From Bacillota bacterium (GTDB taxonomy: Bacteria; Bacillota; Clostridia; Lachnospirales; Lachnospiraceae): a stretch of 64,000 nucleotides of DNA. Of this stretch, positions 26,548 through 35,242 are shown in pieces; positions within the stretch are counted from its first letter, which is position 1; each line of letters starts with the position of its first letter. The notes beneath the pieces are model-generated. The model did no database searches and had not been told where the DNA came from. It saw only the letters and a program-made list of their open reading frames with translations. Position numbers and translations under genes: made by a program. The stretch spans positions 186,001-250,000 of the forward strand of contig JAEVYT010000017.1 of NCBI GenBank assembly GCA_023392615.1, read 5' to 3'.

Positions 26548-26576
26548 TTGTCATTTTAATGCTTATAGGGTATAAT
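26548..26576 (+). promoter_or_regulatory. Promoter of the TPR lipoprotein gene
   Basis: TTGTCA at 26548-26553 and a perfect TATAAT at 26571-26576 with a 17-base spacer, about 110 bases before the preferred start at 26687. The leader contains the inverted repeat GGGTTTAC/GTAAACCC (26594-26601 and 26645-26652). The rest of the 26329-26686 gap holds the upstream region of the minus-strand oadB-like gene, with no clear promoter. Confidence 0.72.
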
Positions 26577-26686
26577 TAGCCATGGATATTCTTGGGTTTA
26601 CCACTTACGTACTTCTTGAATTGTGGACAACATGTCACTGTAGAGTAAACCCGGGGGATAATTTCATGTTGAAACGGAGAATGATT

Positions 26687-27859
26687 ATGAAGAGGATTCT
26701 TTCAGTTGGTTTATGCTTTCTACTGGTGGTTACCTTGATTGCTTGCGGTAAAGACGGAGATTTTGCGAAATCAGGCCGTAGGAATTTTGAGAAAGGTAAT
26801 TATAAGGAAGCAGCTAACGATTTTACAAAGGCAATTACTAAGAATCCGAACCGGGCAGAGTATTATATTGATTACGGACTTACCTTGGTGGCTCAAGGAG
26901 AATATGAAAAAGCACTGAAGCAATTTGATAGGATATCAACTAAGTCAGGCGCTTCGGTTGTTAAGGAAAATAGTAAAAGGGCACTCAGGGGGAAAGGGAT
27001 CGCTTATTACCAAATGCATGATTATAAAAAGGCATTGGATGAGTTTGAAAAGGCGTTAAAAAACCGTGAATTGTCAAACCTGAATGTGGACATATTGTAT
27101 TATATGGCAAGTGCTCAGCGAATGTCCGGTTCTTATGATAAAGCAGTTGAATCCTATTCTAAAATTATCAAGAAGAATAAAAAGGATGCGAATGCCTACA
27201 GTAATAGGGCATATTGCTATCAACTGACAGGGGCATACGATAAAAGTTTATCCGACTATAATAAGGCTCTTTCGTTAAAGCCTAAGAAATTGGAGTATTA
27301 TATCGGAAAATATAATCTACTTAAGATTAATAATAAGGAGACAGAAGCGAAAGCAGTATTGTCAGAGGGTGCGAAAATAAAACCCCAAACTGATCTTGAT
27401 CAATACAATATGGCAAGAGTTCTTTATTATTTAGGAGATCAAAAAGCAGCAATGAGTCAGCTTATGATATCTGCTCAATCAGGAATTGAGGAGGCCAATT
27501 ATACCATAGGTGAAATTTATCGCGAGAATAAGAATTATAAAAAAGCACTTCAATACTACGAGAAATATCTTAGTGAAGGAAAAGTGAAAGATGCTAAGGG
27601 CTACAATCAGGCAGCTGTATGTTTAATGAAGAATGAGGAATATGATAAGGCACTGGATTATCTGAAAAAGGGCATTGAAGTAAAGGATGGTACTACTTTA
27701 CAAGTGCTTATGAAAAATGAAATTATTACTTATGAGAATCTGGGCGAATATAACAAGGCACATGAGGTAATTACAGATTATCAAAAGATGTATCCAGAGG
27801 ATAAAGAGGCTGCGAAAGAAGCAGAATTTATCGATACTAGGATTGTGCATAATAATTGA
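26687..27859 (+). CDS. Tetratricopeptide-repeat lipoprotein
   Basis: About 390 residues from ATG 26687, chosen because CGGAGA lies six bases before it and because it places the signal peptide at the N-terminus; the frame is open upstream to 26582. The lipobox is LIAC (Cys19). Ten or so TPR-like helical pairs follow, such as NYKEAANDFTKAITKNPNRA, YKKALDEFEKALK and YDKSLSDYNKALSLKPKKL. TPR lipoproteins serve as scaffolds for protein complexes on the outer membrane face. It precedes hflX by 56 bases with no terminator seen, so both may share a transcript. Confidence 0.85.
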   Translation: MKRILSVGLCFLLVVTLIACGKDGDFAKSGRRNFEKGNYKEAANDFTKAITKNPNRAEYYIDYGLTLVAQGEYEKALKQFDRISTKSGASVVKENSKRALRGKGIAYYQMHDYKKALDEFEKALKNRELSNLNVDILYYMASAQRMSGSYDKAVESYSKIIKKNKKDANAYSNRAYCYQLTGAYDKSLSDYNKALSLKPKKLEYYIGKYNLLKINNKETEAKAVLSEGAKIKPQTDLDQYNMARVLYYLGDQKAAMSQLMISAQSGIEEANYTIGEIYRENKNYKKALQYYEKYLSEGKVKDAKGYNQAAVCLMKNEEYDKALDYLKKGIEVKDGTTLQVLMKNEIITYENLGEYNKAHEVITDYQKMYPEDKEAAKEAEFIDTRIVHNN

Positions 27860-27915
27860 GGAATAATAAAAAACGATAGAAAAAGCAGCTGTGATACGGC
27901 GGATTGGAGATATGA

Positions 27916-29160
27916 ATGGGACAGATATATGATATAAAAGAAATGGAGGAACGCTTTGTACTGGTCGGAGTTGCTGCTTCTGACAGTGATGATACGGTAC
28001 AATCTCTGGATGAACTGGAGGAGCTTGCTTCAACCGCCGGAGCGATAACCGTTGGAAAGATTATTCAGAATAGAGAAAAAGTACACCCCGGAACCTATAT
28101 CGGGAAGGGTAAAATAGAAGAAGTCAGAGAAATGGCTCTTAAGACGAATGCAACCGGCGTTGTCTGTGATGATGAACTTTCTCCGGCACAGTTAAAGAAT
28201 CTAGAGAATGCACTACAGATGAAGGTACTTGATAGAACAGTTATCATACTCGAGATATTTGCAAAACGTGCCTCTACAAGAGAAGGCAAAATACAAGTCG
28301 AACTGGCACAGCTCAGATATCGCTCCTCTCGATTGATTGGACTTGGGAATTCCTTGTCAAGGCTAGGAGGTGGAATCGGAACCAGAGGCCCTGGTGAGAA
28401 AAAGCTTGAAATCGATCGTCGTTTAATAAAAGAAAGAATAACCATATTACGTCATGAGTTGGATGAAGTGAAGCAAAATCGTGAAACAGCCAGAAATCTT
28501 CGCAGCAAAAATCGTATCCCGGTTATTGCGATTGTAGGGTATACCAATGCTGGTAAATCGACATTATTAAATTATCTCACCAATGCAGGGGTTCTTGAAG
28601 AGGACAAGTTATTCGCGACACTGGATCCGACGACCAGAAACTTGGAACTTGAGAGTGGGCAACAGATTTTACTCACAGATACAGTAGGATTTATCCGTAA
28701 GCTTCCACATCACCTGATCGAAGCATTTCGTAGTACCCTTGAGGAAGCAAAGTATTCTGATATGATTCTTCATGTGGTGGATAGCTCTAATCCTGATGTT
28801 GATCGTCATATGCATATTGTGTATGATACACTGAATAAACTTGGAATTCAGGACAAAGAAATCATCACAGCTTTTAATAAGCAGGATAGACCGGAAGCGG
28901 ATCGTACAATCAAAGATTTTAAGGCAGATTACACTATTCGGATATCTGCAAAATCAGGTGAAGATGTAAATAAATTATTGGAATTGATTGAAAAGATTTT
29001 AAAGGAGCGCAAAATCCTTTTAGAAAAAGAGTTCTCCTATGAGGAAGCCGGCAAGATCCAAATGATAAGAAAATACGGACAGCTTTTGGAGGAGGAATAT
29101 CGACAAGATGGAATCTATGTTAAGGCATATGTACCAAAGGATATTTTCCAAAGTTTGTAG
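27916..29160 (+). CDS. hflX: GTPase HflX
   Basis: A 414-residue GTPase that binds the large ribosomal subunit and helps split stalled ribosomes under stress (family knowledge). The N-terminal HflX domain has HPGTYIGKGKIEEV and CDDELSPAQLKNLE; a coiled linker follows GGGIGTRGPGEKKLE. The G domain has Walker A GYTNAGKSTLLN, switch ATLDPTTR, DTVGFIRKLPHHLIEAFRST, and NKQD. The ATG at 27916 is the right frame; an ATG at 27912 is out of frame. TTGGAGA gives the ribosome-binding site. Confidence 0.96.
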   Translation: MGQIYDIKEMEERFVLVGVAASDSDDTVQSLDELEELASTAGAITVGKIIQNREKVHPGTYIGKGKIEEVREMALKTNATGVVCDDELSPAQLKNLENALQMKVLDRTVIILEIFAKRASTREGKIQVELAQLRYRSSRLIGLGNSLSRLGGGIGTRGPGEKKLEIDRRLIKERITILRHELDEVKQNRETARNLRSKNRIPVIAIVGYTNAGKSTLLNYLTNAGVLEEDKLFATLDPTTRNLELESGQQILLTDTVGFIRKLPHHLIEAFRSTLEEAKYSDMILHVVDSSNPDVDRHMHIVYDTLNKLGIQDKEIITAFNKQDRPEADRTIKDFKADYTIRISAKSGEDVNKLLELIEKILKERKILLEKEFSYEEAGKIQMIRKYGQLLEEEYRQDGIYVKAYVPKDIFQSL

Positions 29161-29231
29161 AAAATCTACGCAAACCCTTGATTTATCGGCCTTTTCACGC
29201 ATTAAGTAAATAGGACGAAATTACTAAAATT

Positions 29232-29285
29232 AATACTAGATATAGTGCTGGGACAAAATTGCTAGCGTATATCTAGTATTTTTAT
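29232..29285 (+). terminator. Terminator after hflX
   Basis: AATACTAGATATA at 29232-29244 pairs perfectly with TATATCTAGTATT at 29268-29280, followed by TTTAT. Confidence 0.82.
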
Positions 29286-29368
29286 ATTGACTCTGGAAAA
29301 CATTTCTGGTAGTATTATCTCTAGAGGTAATCTTAGAATTTAAGAGAACGGGAAGGGGTCAGTTACTT

Positions 29369-31741
29369 ATGATTAACGTTATTAAGAGAGATGGTCAGGT
29401 TGCCGAATTCAACCTAAAGAAAATCAGTGAAGCAATAACAAAAGCCTTCAAAGCGACAGAAAAATTCTATACAGAAGAGATTATTAGTTTGTTAGCATTA
29501 CGTGTAACATCTGATTTCCAAAACAAAGTGAAAGATGAAACCATTCATGTGGAAGATGTACAGGATAGTGTTGAAAATGTATTGGAACAAACAGGCTACA
29601 CTGATGTTGCTAAGGCATACATCCTTTACCGTAAAAATAGAGAAAAAATCCGTAACATGAAGTCTACAATTCTTGATTACAAAGAGATTGTAAACAGCTA
29701 TGTTAAGGAAGAGGATTGGAGAGTTAAAGAAAACTCTACCGTTACCTATTCCGTTGGCGGTTTAATATTACATAATTCAGGATCTGTTACAGCGAATTAC
29801 TGGCTGTCAGAAATATATGATCAAGAGATAGCAAGTGCACATCGTAACGCAGATATTCATTTACATGATTTATCGATGTTGACCGGATACTGCGCAGGAT
29901 GGTCATTAAAACAATTAATAAAAGAAGGGCTAGGAGGTATTCCGGGTAAAATTACATCATCACCGGCAGGACATTTGTCCACTCTTTGCAATCAGATGGT
30001 TAATTTCTTGGGAATTATGCAAAATGAATGGGCTGGTGCGCAGGCATTTTCCTCCTTTGATACCTATTTAGCACCTTTTGTTAAGGTAGATAACTTAACT
30101 TATAAGGAAGTAAAACAATGCATCCAATCCTTTGTGTATGGTGTGAACACACCGAGCCGTTGGGGTACACAGGCACCTTTCTCCAACATCACCTTAGACT
30201 GGACAGTACCGAATGACTTGGCAGAATTACCATGTATCATCGGTGGCAAAGAGGTTGACTTTAAGTACAAGGACTGTAAGAAAGAAATGGATATGGTCAA
30301 TAAAGCATTTATCGAGATTATGATTGAAGGAGATGCAAACGGTAGAGGATTCCAGTATCCGATTCCGACTTATTCCATAACCAATGATTTTGACTGGTCA
30401 GATACTGAGAATAACAGACTGTTATTTGAGATGACATCAAAATACGGTACCCCTTATTTTTCAAATTATATTAACAGTGATATGGAACCAAGTGACGTGC
30501 GTTCTATGTGCTGCAGACTCCGTTTGGATCTTAGAGAGCTTCGTAAGAAGACAGGTGGATTTTTTGGTTCCGGAGAAAGTACCGGTTCCGTGGGCGTGGT
30601 TACAATCAATATGCCACGTATCGCATATCAGTCTGAAACAGAAGAGGAGTTCTTTGAGCGCCTTGATCGTATGATGGATATCTCCGCACGTTCTTTAAAA
30701 GTTAAAAGAGGGGTTATTACGAAGTTACTAGATGAAGGATTATATCCTTATACCAAGCGTTACTTAGGATCCTTTGAGAGTCATTTCTCAACGATAGGCT
30801 TAATTGGTATGAATGAGGTTGGTTTAAATGCCAAATGGTTAGGCAAGGATATGACAGATAATAAGACAAAGGCTTTCGCGGTTAAGACTTTAAATCATAT
30901 GAGAGAACGTTTGTCTGATTATCAGGAAGAGTACGGCGATTTATATAATCTGGAAGCGACTCCGGCAGAGTCTACAACTTATCGTTTGGCAAAGCATGAT
31001 AGAAAGCGTTGGCCTGATATTAAAACTGCCGGCAATGAAGGAGATGTTCCTTATTATACGAACAGTTCCCATCTTCCTGTGGGTTATACGGAGGATATCT
31101 TCGAAGCGCTTGATGTTCAGGATGAATTACAGACATTATACACTTCGGGAACCGTATTCCATGCATTCCTTGGAGAAAAACTTCAGGATTGGGAAGCAGC
31201 AGCAAAATTAGTTCGAACAATAGCAACGAATTACAAATTACCATATTACACATTATCCCCGACATATTCGGTTTGTAAGGCTCATGGATATTTAGTCGGC
31301 GAACAGTATACTTGTCCTCATTGTGGTGAGAGAGCAGAGGTTTATAGCCGAATTACTGGTTATTATCGTCCGGTTCAAAATTGGAATGAAGGTAAATCTC
31401 AGGAGTATAAGAATCGTAAGATCTACAGACCGGAGCAGTTTAGGGAGATGCAAGATCATAAAGCGGAGAATAATTGTGTTGGTGCACAGGAGAGTGCAGC
31501 AATTGGAGATGGATTATATCTCTTTACTACAAAGACCTGTCCTAACTGTAAGCTTGCAAAAGAATTTCTGAAAGGGATGGCATACGCAGTAATTGATGCT
31601 GAAGAAAATCAAGATTTAGCTAATGAATTCAGTATAATGCAGGCGCCTACCTTGGTAGAGATAAAAGATGGTGCTGCCACAAAATATGTGAATGCATCAA
31701 ATATAAAACGTTTTGTAGAGGAAAGTGTGGTTTGTCTGTAA
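29369..31741 (+). CDS. nrdD: Anaerobic (class III) ribonucleoside-triphosphate reductase with fused glutaredoxin-like domain
   Basis: A 790-residue protein. Residues 1-95 form an ATP cone (INVIKRDGQVAEFNLKKI). The catalytic barrel has candidate active-site cysteines Cys175 (TGYCAGW) and Cys381-Cys382 (MCCRLRLDL). The zinc site includes CPHCGE, and the glycyl radical is Gly664 in RITGYYRP. After a linker, residues about 710-790 are an extra thioredoxin-fold domain with the redox motif Cys724-Pro-Asn-Cys727 and the cis-Pro block MQAPTLVEI. It makes deoxyribonucleotides without oxygen. The activase gene nrdG is not adjacent. thyA and a reductase of folate follow, all dNTP-related. Confidence 0.94.
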   Translation: MINVIKRDGQVAEFNLKKISEAITKAFKATEKFYTEEIISLLALRVTSDFQNKVKDETIHVEDVQDSVENVLEQTGYTDVAKAYILYRKNREKIRNMKSTILDYKEIVNSYVKEEDWRVKENSTVTYSVGGLILHNSGSVTANYWLSEIYDQEIASAHRNADIHLHDLSMLTGYCAGWSLKQLIKEGLGGIPGKITSSPAGHLSTLCNQMVNFLGIMQNEWAGAQAFSSFDTYLAPFVKVDNLTYKEVKQCIQSFVYGVNTPSRWGTQAPFSNITLDWTVPNDLAELPCIIGGKEVDFKYKDCKKEMDMVNKAFIEIMIEGDANGRGFQYPIPTYSITNDFDWSDTENNRLLFEMTSKYGTPYFSNYINSDMEPSDVRSMCCRLRLDLRELRKKTGGFFGSGESTGSVGVVTINMPRIAYQSETEEEFFERLDRMMDISARSLKVKRGVITKLLDEGLYPYTKRYLGSFESHFSTIGLIGMNEVGLNAKWLGKDMTDNKTKAFAVKTLNHMRERLSDYQEEYGDLYNLEATPAESTTYRLAKHDRKRWPDIKTAGNEGDVPYYTNSSHLPVGYTEDIFEALDVQDELQTLYTSGTVFHAFLGEKLQDWEAAAKLVRTIATNYKLPYYTLSPTYSVCKAHGYLVGEQYTCPHCGERAEVYSRITGYYRPVQNWNEGKSQEYKNRKIYRPEQFREMQDHKAENNCVGAQESAAIGDGLYLFTTKTCPNCKLAKEFLKGMAYAVIDAEENQDLANEFSIMQAPTLVEIKDGAATKYVNASNIKRFVEESVVCL

Positions 31742-31835
31742 TAAATTGCAGTATAAGATTATAATATTTCAACCAGAAGGGATTGGTTTCCCTGTTTAGA
31801 TGGATAAATTGCTTATAAGAATAACTGACATAGAG

Positions 31836-31882
31836 TGTTCGTACCGGATAGGTGAATAACTTATTCTGGTGCGAACATTTTA
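31836..31882 (+). terminator. Terminator after nrdD
   Basis: TGTTCGTACCGGA at 31836-31848 pairs (with one GU) with TCTGGTGCGAACA at 31865-31877, followed by TTTTA. Confidence 0.75.
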
Positions 31883-31896
31883 TGTGTGTTTAGAGG

Positions 31897-31925
31897 TTGC
31901 CTTGCGTAACAAACTAAGGTACAAT
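31897..31925 (+). promoter_or_regulatory. Promoter of the thymidylate synthase operon
   Basis: TTGCCT at 31897-31902 and TACAAT at 31920-31925 with a 17-base spacer, 48 bases before the thyA start. Confidence 0.6.
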
Positions 31926-31973
31926 AATTTAATGTAGATAATATTTTGTTAGGTCGCAAAACGGAGGATTTAT

Positions 31974-32822
31974 ATGAGTTTAGCAGATAATATATTTATA
32001 TCCATGTGTAAGGATATACTAGAAAATGGAGTAAGTACTGAAGGTGAGAAGGTCAGACCAAAATGGGAAGATGGAGCCTTCGCTTACACTATCAAAAAAT
32101 TTGGTGTAGTAAATCGCTATGATCTGTCAAAGGAATTTCCGGCGATGACTCTTCGAAGAACCCCGATTAAAAGCTGTATTGATGAATTACTATGGATATG
32201 GCAAAAAAAATCAAATAATGTAAATGATCTTAATAGCAACATCTGGGATAGCTGGGCAGATAACAGTGGCTCAATCGGTAAGGCCTATGGTTATCAGATG
32301 TCAGTGAAACATCAATATAAAGAGGGAGAGATGGATCAGGTGGATCGAGTTATTTATGACCTGAAGAATAACCCTTACAGTAGAAGAATCATGACCAATA
32401 TCTATGTTCATCAGGATCTTCACGAGATGAATCTATATCCCTGTGCATATAGCGTAACCTTTAACGTGACTAAGAAAAAAGACAGTGAAAAATTGACCTT
32501 GAATGCAATATTAAATCAAAGATCAAATGATATCTTAGCTGCGAACAGCTGGAATGTATGCCAGTATGCAGTTCTTGTGCATATGCTTGCGCAGGTGTGT
32601 GATTTTGAAGTGGGTGAATTGGTTCATGTGATAGCTGATGCTCACATCTACGACAGACATATACCGGTAATACAGGAATTAATCGAACGACCAACTTATG
32701 AAGCACCAACCTTTTGGATGAACCCGGAAGTTAAGGATTTCTACAGTTTTACCGTGGATGATTTTGAACTTCGGGATTATAAGTTTGGACCAAAGGTAGA
32801 GAATATACCCGTAGCAGTATAG
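31974..32822 (+). CDS. thyA: Thymidylate synthase
   Basis: A 282-residue folate-dependent enzyme that methylates dUMP to dTMP. The catalytic Cys is in NLYPCAYSVTFNV, the substrate-contact Arg pair in PYSRRIMTN, and later blocks are NQRSNDILAANSWNVCQYAV and HVIADAHIYDRHI. Length fits ThyA. The start ATG at 31974 follows ACGGAGGA. Dihydrofolate reductase follows by 14 bases; it regenerates the folate that ThyA oxidises, so the pair forms one functional operon. Confidence 0.96.
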   Translation: MSLADNIFISMCKDILENGVSTEGEKVRPKWEDGAFAYTIKKFGVVNRYDLSKEFPAMTLRRTPIKSCIDELLWIWQKKSNNVNDLNSNIWDSWADNSGSIGKAYGYQMSVKHQYKEGEMDQVDRVIYDLKNNPYSRRIMTNIYVHQDLHEMNLYPCAYSVTFNVTKKKDSEKLTLNAILNQRSNDILAANSWNVCQYAVLVHMLAQVCDFEVGELVHVIADAHIYDRHIPVIQELIERPTYEAPTFWMNPEVKDFYSFTVDDFELRDYKFGPKVENIPVAV

Positions 32823-32836
32823 AAAGGTGAATTAGA

Positions 32837-33334
32837 ATGAATTTAATCGTAGCAGTGGACAATAACTGGGCAATCGGATACCAGAATAAACTTTTGGTAA
32901 GTATTCCGGCGGATATGCGTTTTTTCCGTGATGAGACAACGAATAAAGTGGTTATCATGGGTAGGAGTACTATGGAAAGTTTTCCTGGAGGACAACCCTT
33001 AAAGAATAGAACAAACATAGTAATAACAACAAAACAGGACTATAAGATAAAGGATGCAGTAGTGGTACATAGTATCGAAGAAGCGCTTCAGGCAGCAGCA
33101 CCTTATCGTAGTGAAGATATCTATGTGATTGGAGGGGCAAGTATTTATAAGCAGATGCTCCCATTCTGTGATATAGCTCATGTAACGAAAATAGATTATA
33201 AGTATATGGCAGATACTCATTTCCCTAATCTGGATCAAATGGAGGAGTGGGTGCTGGCTGAAGAAACAGAAGAACAGACCTACTATGATCTTACCTATAC
33301 CTTTTGCAGATATGAGAGAAATAAAAAAATCTAG
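32837..33334 (+). CDS. folA: Dihydrofolate reductase
   Basis: A 165-residue enzyme that reduces dihydrofolate to tetrahydrofolate with NADPH. Visible are the N-terminal NLIVAVDNNWAIGYQNKLL, the substrate-binding Asp in IPADMRFFRDET, the NADPH motif VIMGRSTMESFPGGQPLKNR, and DIYVIGGASIYKQMLP. It is 14 bases after thyA and likely co-transcribed. Confidence 0.95.
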   Translation: MNLIVAVDNNWAIGYQNKLLVSIPADMRFFRDETTNKVVIMGRSTMESFPGGQPLKNRTNIVITTKQDYKIKDAVVVHSIEEALQAAAPYRSEDIYVIGGASIYKQMLPFCDIAHVTKIDYKYMADTHFPNLDQMEEWVLAEETEEQTYYDLTYTFCRYERNKKI

Positions 33335-33471
33335 AAAAAAAATACTTGAAAAAATAGAATAGTAAGTCTACTATAAAGAGTATGAAAATTGGTAATAATG
33401 CGAATTACCTGCTACGAAAATAAATTCGTTCATTGATGGGATGGAAGGGTTTAAAAAGGAAGGATGATAAA

Positions 33472-34539
33472 ATGTTAGATATTAAAATTGAGATTACAAA
33501 AAATCCAAAGGTATTACCGGGTTCGGATAATCCTTTAAAGTTTGGAACCATTTTTACCGACCATATGTTTATTATGAATTATGAAACGGGAAAAGGTTGG
33601 AACAATCCGCGTGTTATACCGTATCAACCGCTCAATTTGGAGCCTTCCGCAATGGTGTTTCATTATGGTCAAGAGATGTTTGAAGGCTTAAAGGCTTATA
33701 AAACGAGTGATGGAAGAACACTATTGTTCCGTCCGAACAAGAATATTGAAAGAGCGAATAAAACAAATCGCAGAATCTGTATCCCTGAGATTCCAGAAGA
33801 TGATTTTCTTCAAGCAATCAAAGAAGTTGTAAAGGTAGACGATGCCTGGATTCCGACGAAAGAAGGAACCTCTTTATATATCAGACCTTTTGTAATTGCA
33901 ACCGATCCATACCTAGGCGTGAAACCTTCTGATCGATATCTTTTTATAATCATACTATCTCCGGTTGGCGCATATTATCCTGAGGGACTAGATCCCGTTA
34001 AGATTTGGATTGAAGATGAGTATGTTAGAGCTGTAAAAGGTGGCATTGGTGAAGCCAAAGTTGGTGCAAATTATGTGGCTTCATTAAAATCACAGGTGAA
34101 AGCACATGATGAAGGCTATTCTCAGGTTCTATGGTTGGATGGTGTACATCGTAAATATATTGAAGAAGTAGGTGCTATGAATATATTCTTTAAAATCAAC
34201 GGTACTGTAGTAACACCACAACTAAACGGAAGTATTCTTCCGGGTGTAACCAGAGATTCTGTAATTGCTTTATGCAAGGAATGGGGACTCCCTACCGAGG
34301 AACGCCAGATTTCAATTAATGAGATCTATGAAGCTGCGCAAAACGGAACGTTGGAAGAAGTATGGGGTACCGGAACAGCAGCAGTTATCTCTCCGGTTGG
34401 AGAGCTTCGTTGGGAAGAGAATATTATGCAGGTTCAAGATGGTGGAATCGGACCGGTTAGCCAGAGATTATATGATACCATTACAGGAATTCAGTTGGGT
34501 AACATCAAAGACGAACATAATTGGACTGTAGAAGTATAA
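33472..34539 (+). CDS. ilvE: Branched-chain amino acid aminotransferase
   Basis: The start ATG at 33472 follows AAGGAAGGATGAT; the frame is open upstream to 33433. The 355-residue PLP enzyme is of fold type IV, the longer class of IlvE. It has VFHYGQEMFEGLKAY, RPNKNIERAN, the PLP Lys in IGEAKVGANYVASLKSQ, the block YIEEVGAMNIFF, and WGTGTAAVISPVGE. It transfers amino groups between glutamate and the keto acids of Leu, Ile and Val. Confidence 0.95.
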   Translation: MLDIKIEITKNPKVLPGSDNPLKFGTIFTDHMFIMNYETGKGWNNPRVIPYQPLNLEPSAMVFHYGQEMFEGLKAYKTSDGRTLLFRPNKNIERANKTNRRICIPEIPEDDFLQAIKEVVKVDDAWIPTKEGTSLYIRPFVIATDPYLGVKPSDRYLFIIILSPVGAYYPEGLDPVKIWIEDEYVRAVKGGIGEAKVGANYVASLKSQVKAHDEGYSQVLWLDGVHRKYIEEVGAMNIFFKINGTVVTPQLNGSILPGVTRDSVIALCKEWGLPTEERQISINEIYEAAQNGTLEEVWGTGTAAVISPVGELRWEENIMQVQDGGIGPVSQRLYDTITGIQLGNIKDEHNWTVEV

Positions 34540-34550
34540 GGAGGATTTGA

Positions 34551-35048
34551 ATGAATCAGCTATACGCGGAAGCGGGAGTTAAGAAAAAAGAGGACATGCA
34601 ATCCATTATAATAAAAGCTCTTTTAGCGGCAGCAGTATTTGTGTCATTATTTGTTGCAACATTAGGAAGTTACTTTATATTAATCAGTGTTGCAGTAATA
34701 GCAGGCGTCTTTTTCCTGTTCCCTAGACTAAACGTGGAGTACGAATATGTATTTGTGGATGGTCAAATTGATTTTGATCGAATAATGGGAAAAGCGAAAC
34801 GCAAAACCTTACTCCGTATTGATATGGAGCAGGTTGAGATTGTAGCTCAGATTGGTTCCCATGCTTTGGATAGTTATAATAATGCTCAGTATGTAACAAA
34901 GAACTTTTCTAGTGGTGATAAATCAGCAAAGCCTTTTGTCATTATAGCGAGTGCGGAAGATAAAAAGTATCGTATTTTATTTGAGCCGAGTGAAAAGATG
35001 ATAACGATGATGAGACAGAAAAGTCCTAGAAAAATCTCTATGATATAG
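34551..35048 (+). CDS. Conserved membrane protein of unknown function (DUF6106-like)
   Basis: A 165-residue protein with a short N-terminal soluble part, two adjacent membrane helices (about residues 22-60) and a C-terminal domain starting NVEYEYVFVDGQIDFDRIMG. The ordering of helices and the YEYVFVDGQIDFD block recall small membrane proteins common in Lachnospiraceae; the family name is from memory and unverified. It is 11 bases after ilvE with AGGAGGA before the ATG, so it is probably in the same transcript, but no function is implied. Confidence 0.75.
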   Translation: MNQLYAEAGVKKKEDMQSIIIKALLAAAVFVSLFVATLGSYFILISVAVIAGVFFLFPRLNVEYEYVFVDGQIDFDRIMGKAKRKTLLRIDMEQVEIVAQIGSHALDSYNNAQYVTKNFSSGDKSAKPFVIIASAEDKKYRILFEPSEKMITMMRQKSPRKISMI

Positions 35049-35060
35049 CATATAATTATT

Positions 35061-35104
35061 AAATGTATGAGATGTGATGTTAATTGCTTCTCATACATTT
35101 TTTT
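35061..35104 (+). terminator. Terminator after the ilvE transcript
   Basis: AAATGTATGAGA at 35061-35072 pairs with TCTCATACATTT at 35089-35100, followed by TTTT. Confidence 0.8.
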
Positions 35105-35161
35105 CATAGACTTTTCTCTATGGATTCGTCGAAAAAACTATAATTTTATAAATAATCATAG

Positions 35162-35190
35162 TTGACAATACTATGTTAATTGGTTATACT
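35162..35190 (+). promoter_or_regulatory. Consensus-like promoter of guaB
   Basis: A perfect TTGACA at 35162-35167 and TATACT at 35185-35190 with a 17-base spacer, 53 bases before the guaB start. Confidence 0.88.
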
Positions 35191-35242
35191 TTTAAAAATC
35201 TAATTTAACAACTAAATATAAGAAAGTGAGGAGATTATCAAA

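Noticed and set aside
27912..27914. Alternative ATG for hflX
   Set aside because: It is out of frame with the HflX protein; the ATG at 27916 is in frame.
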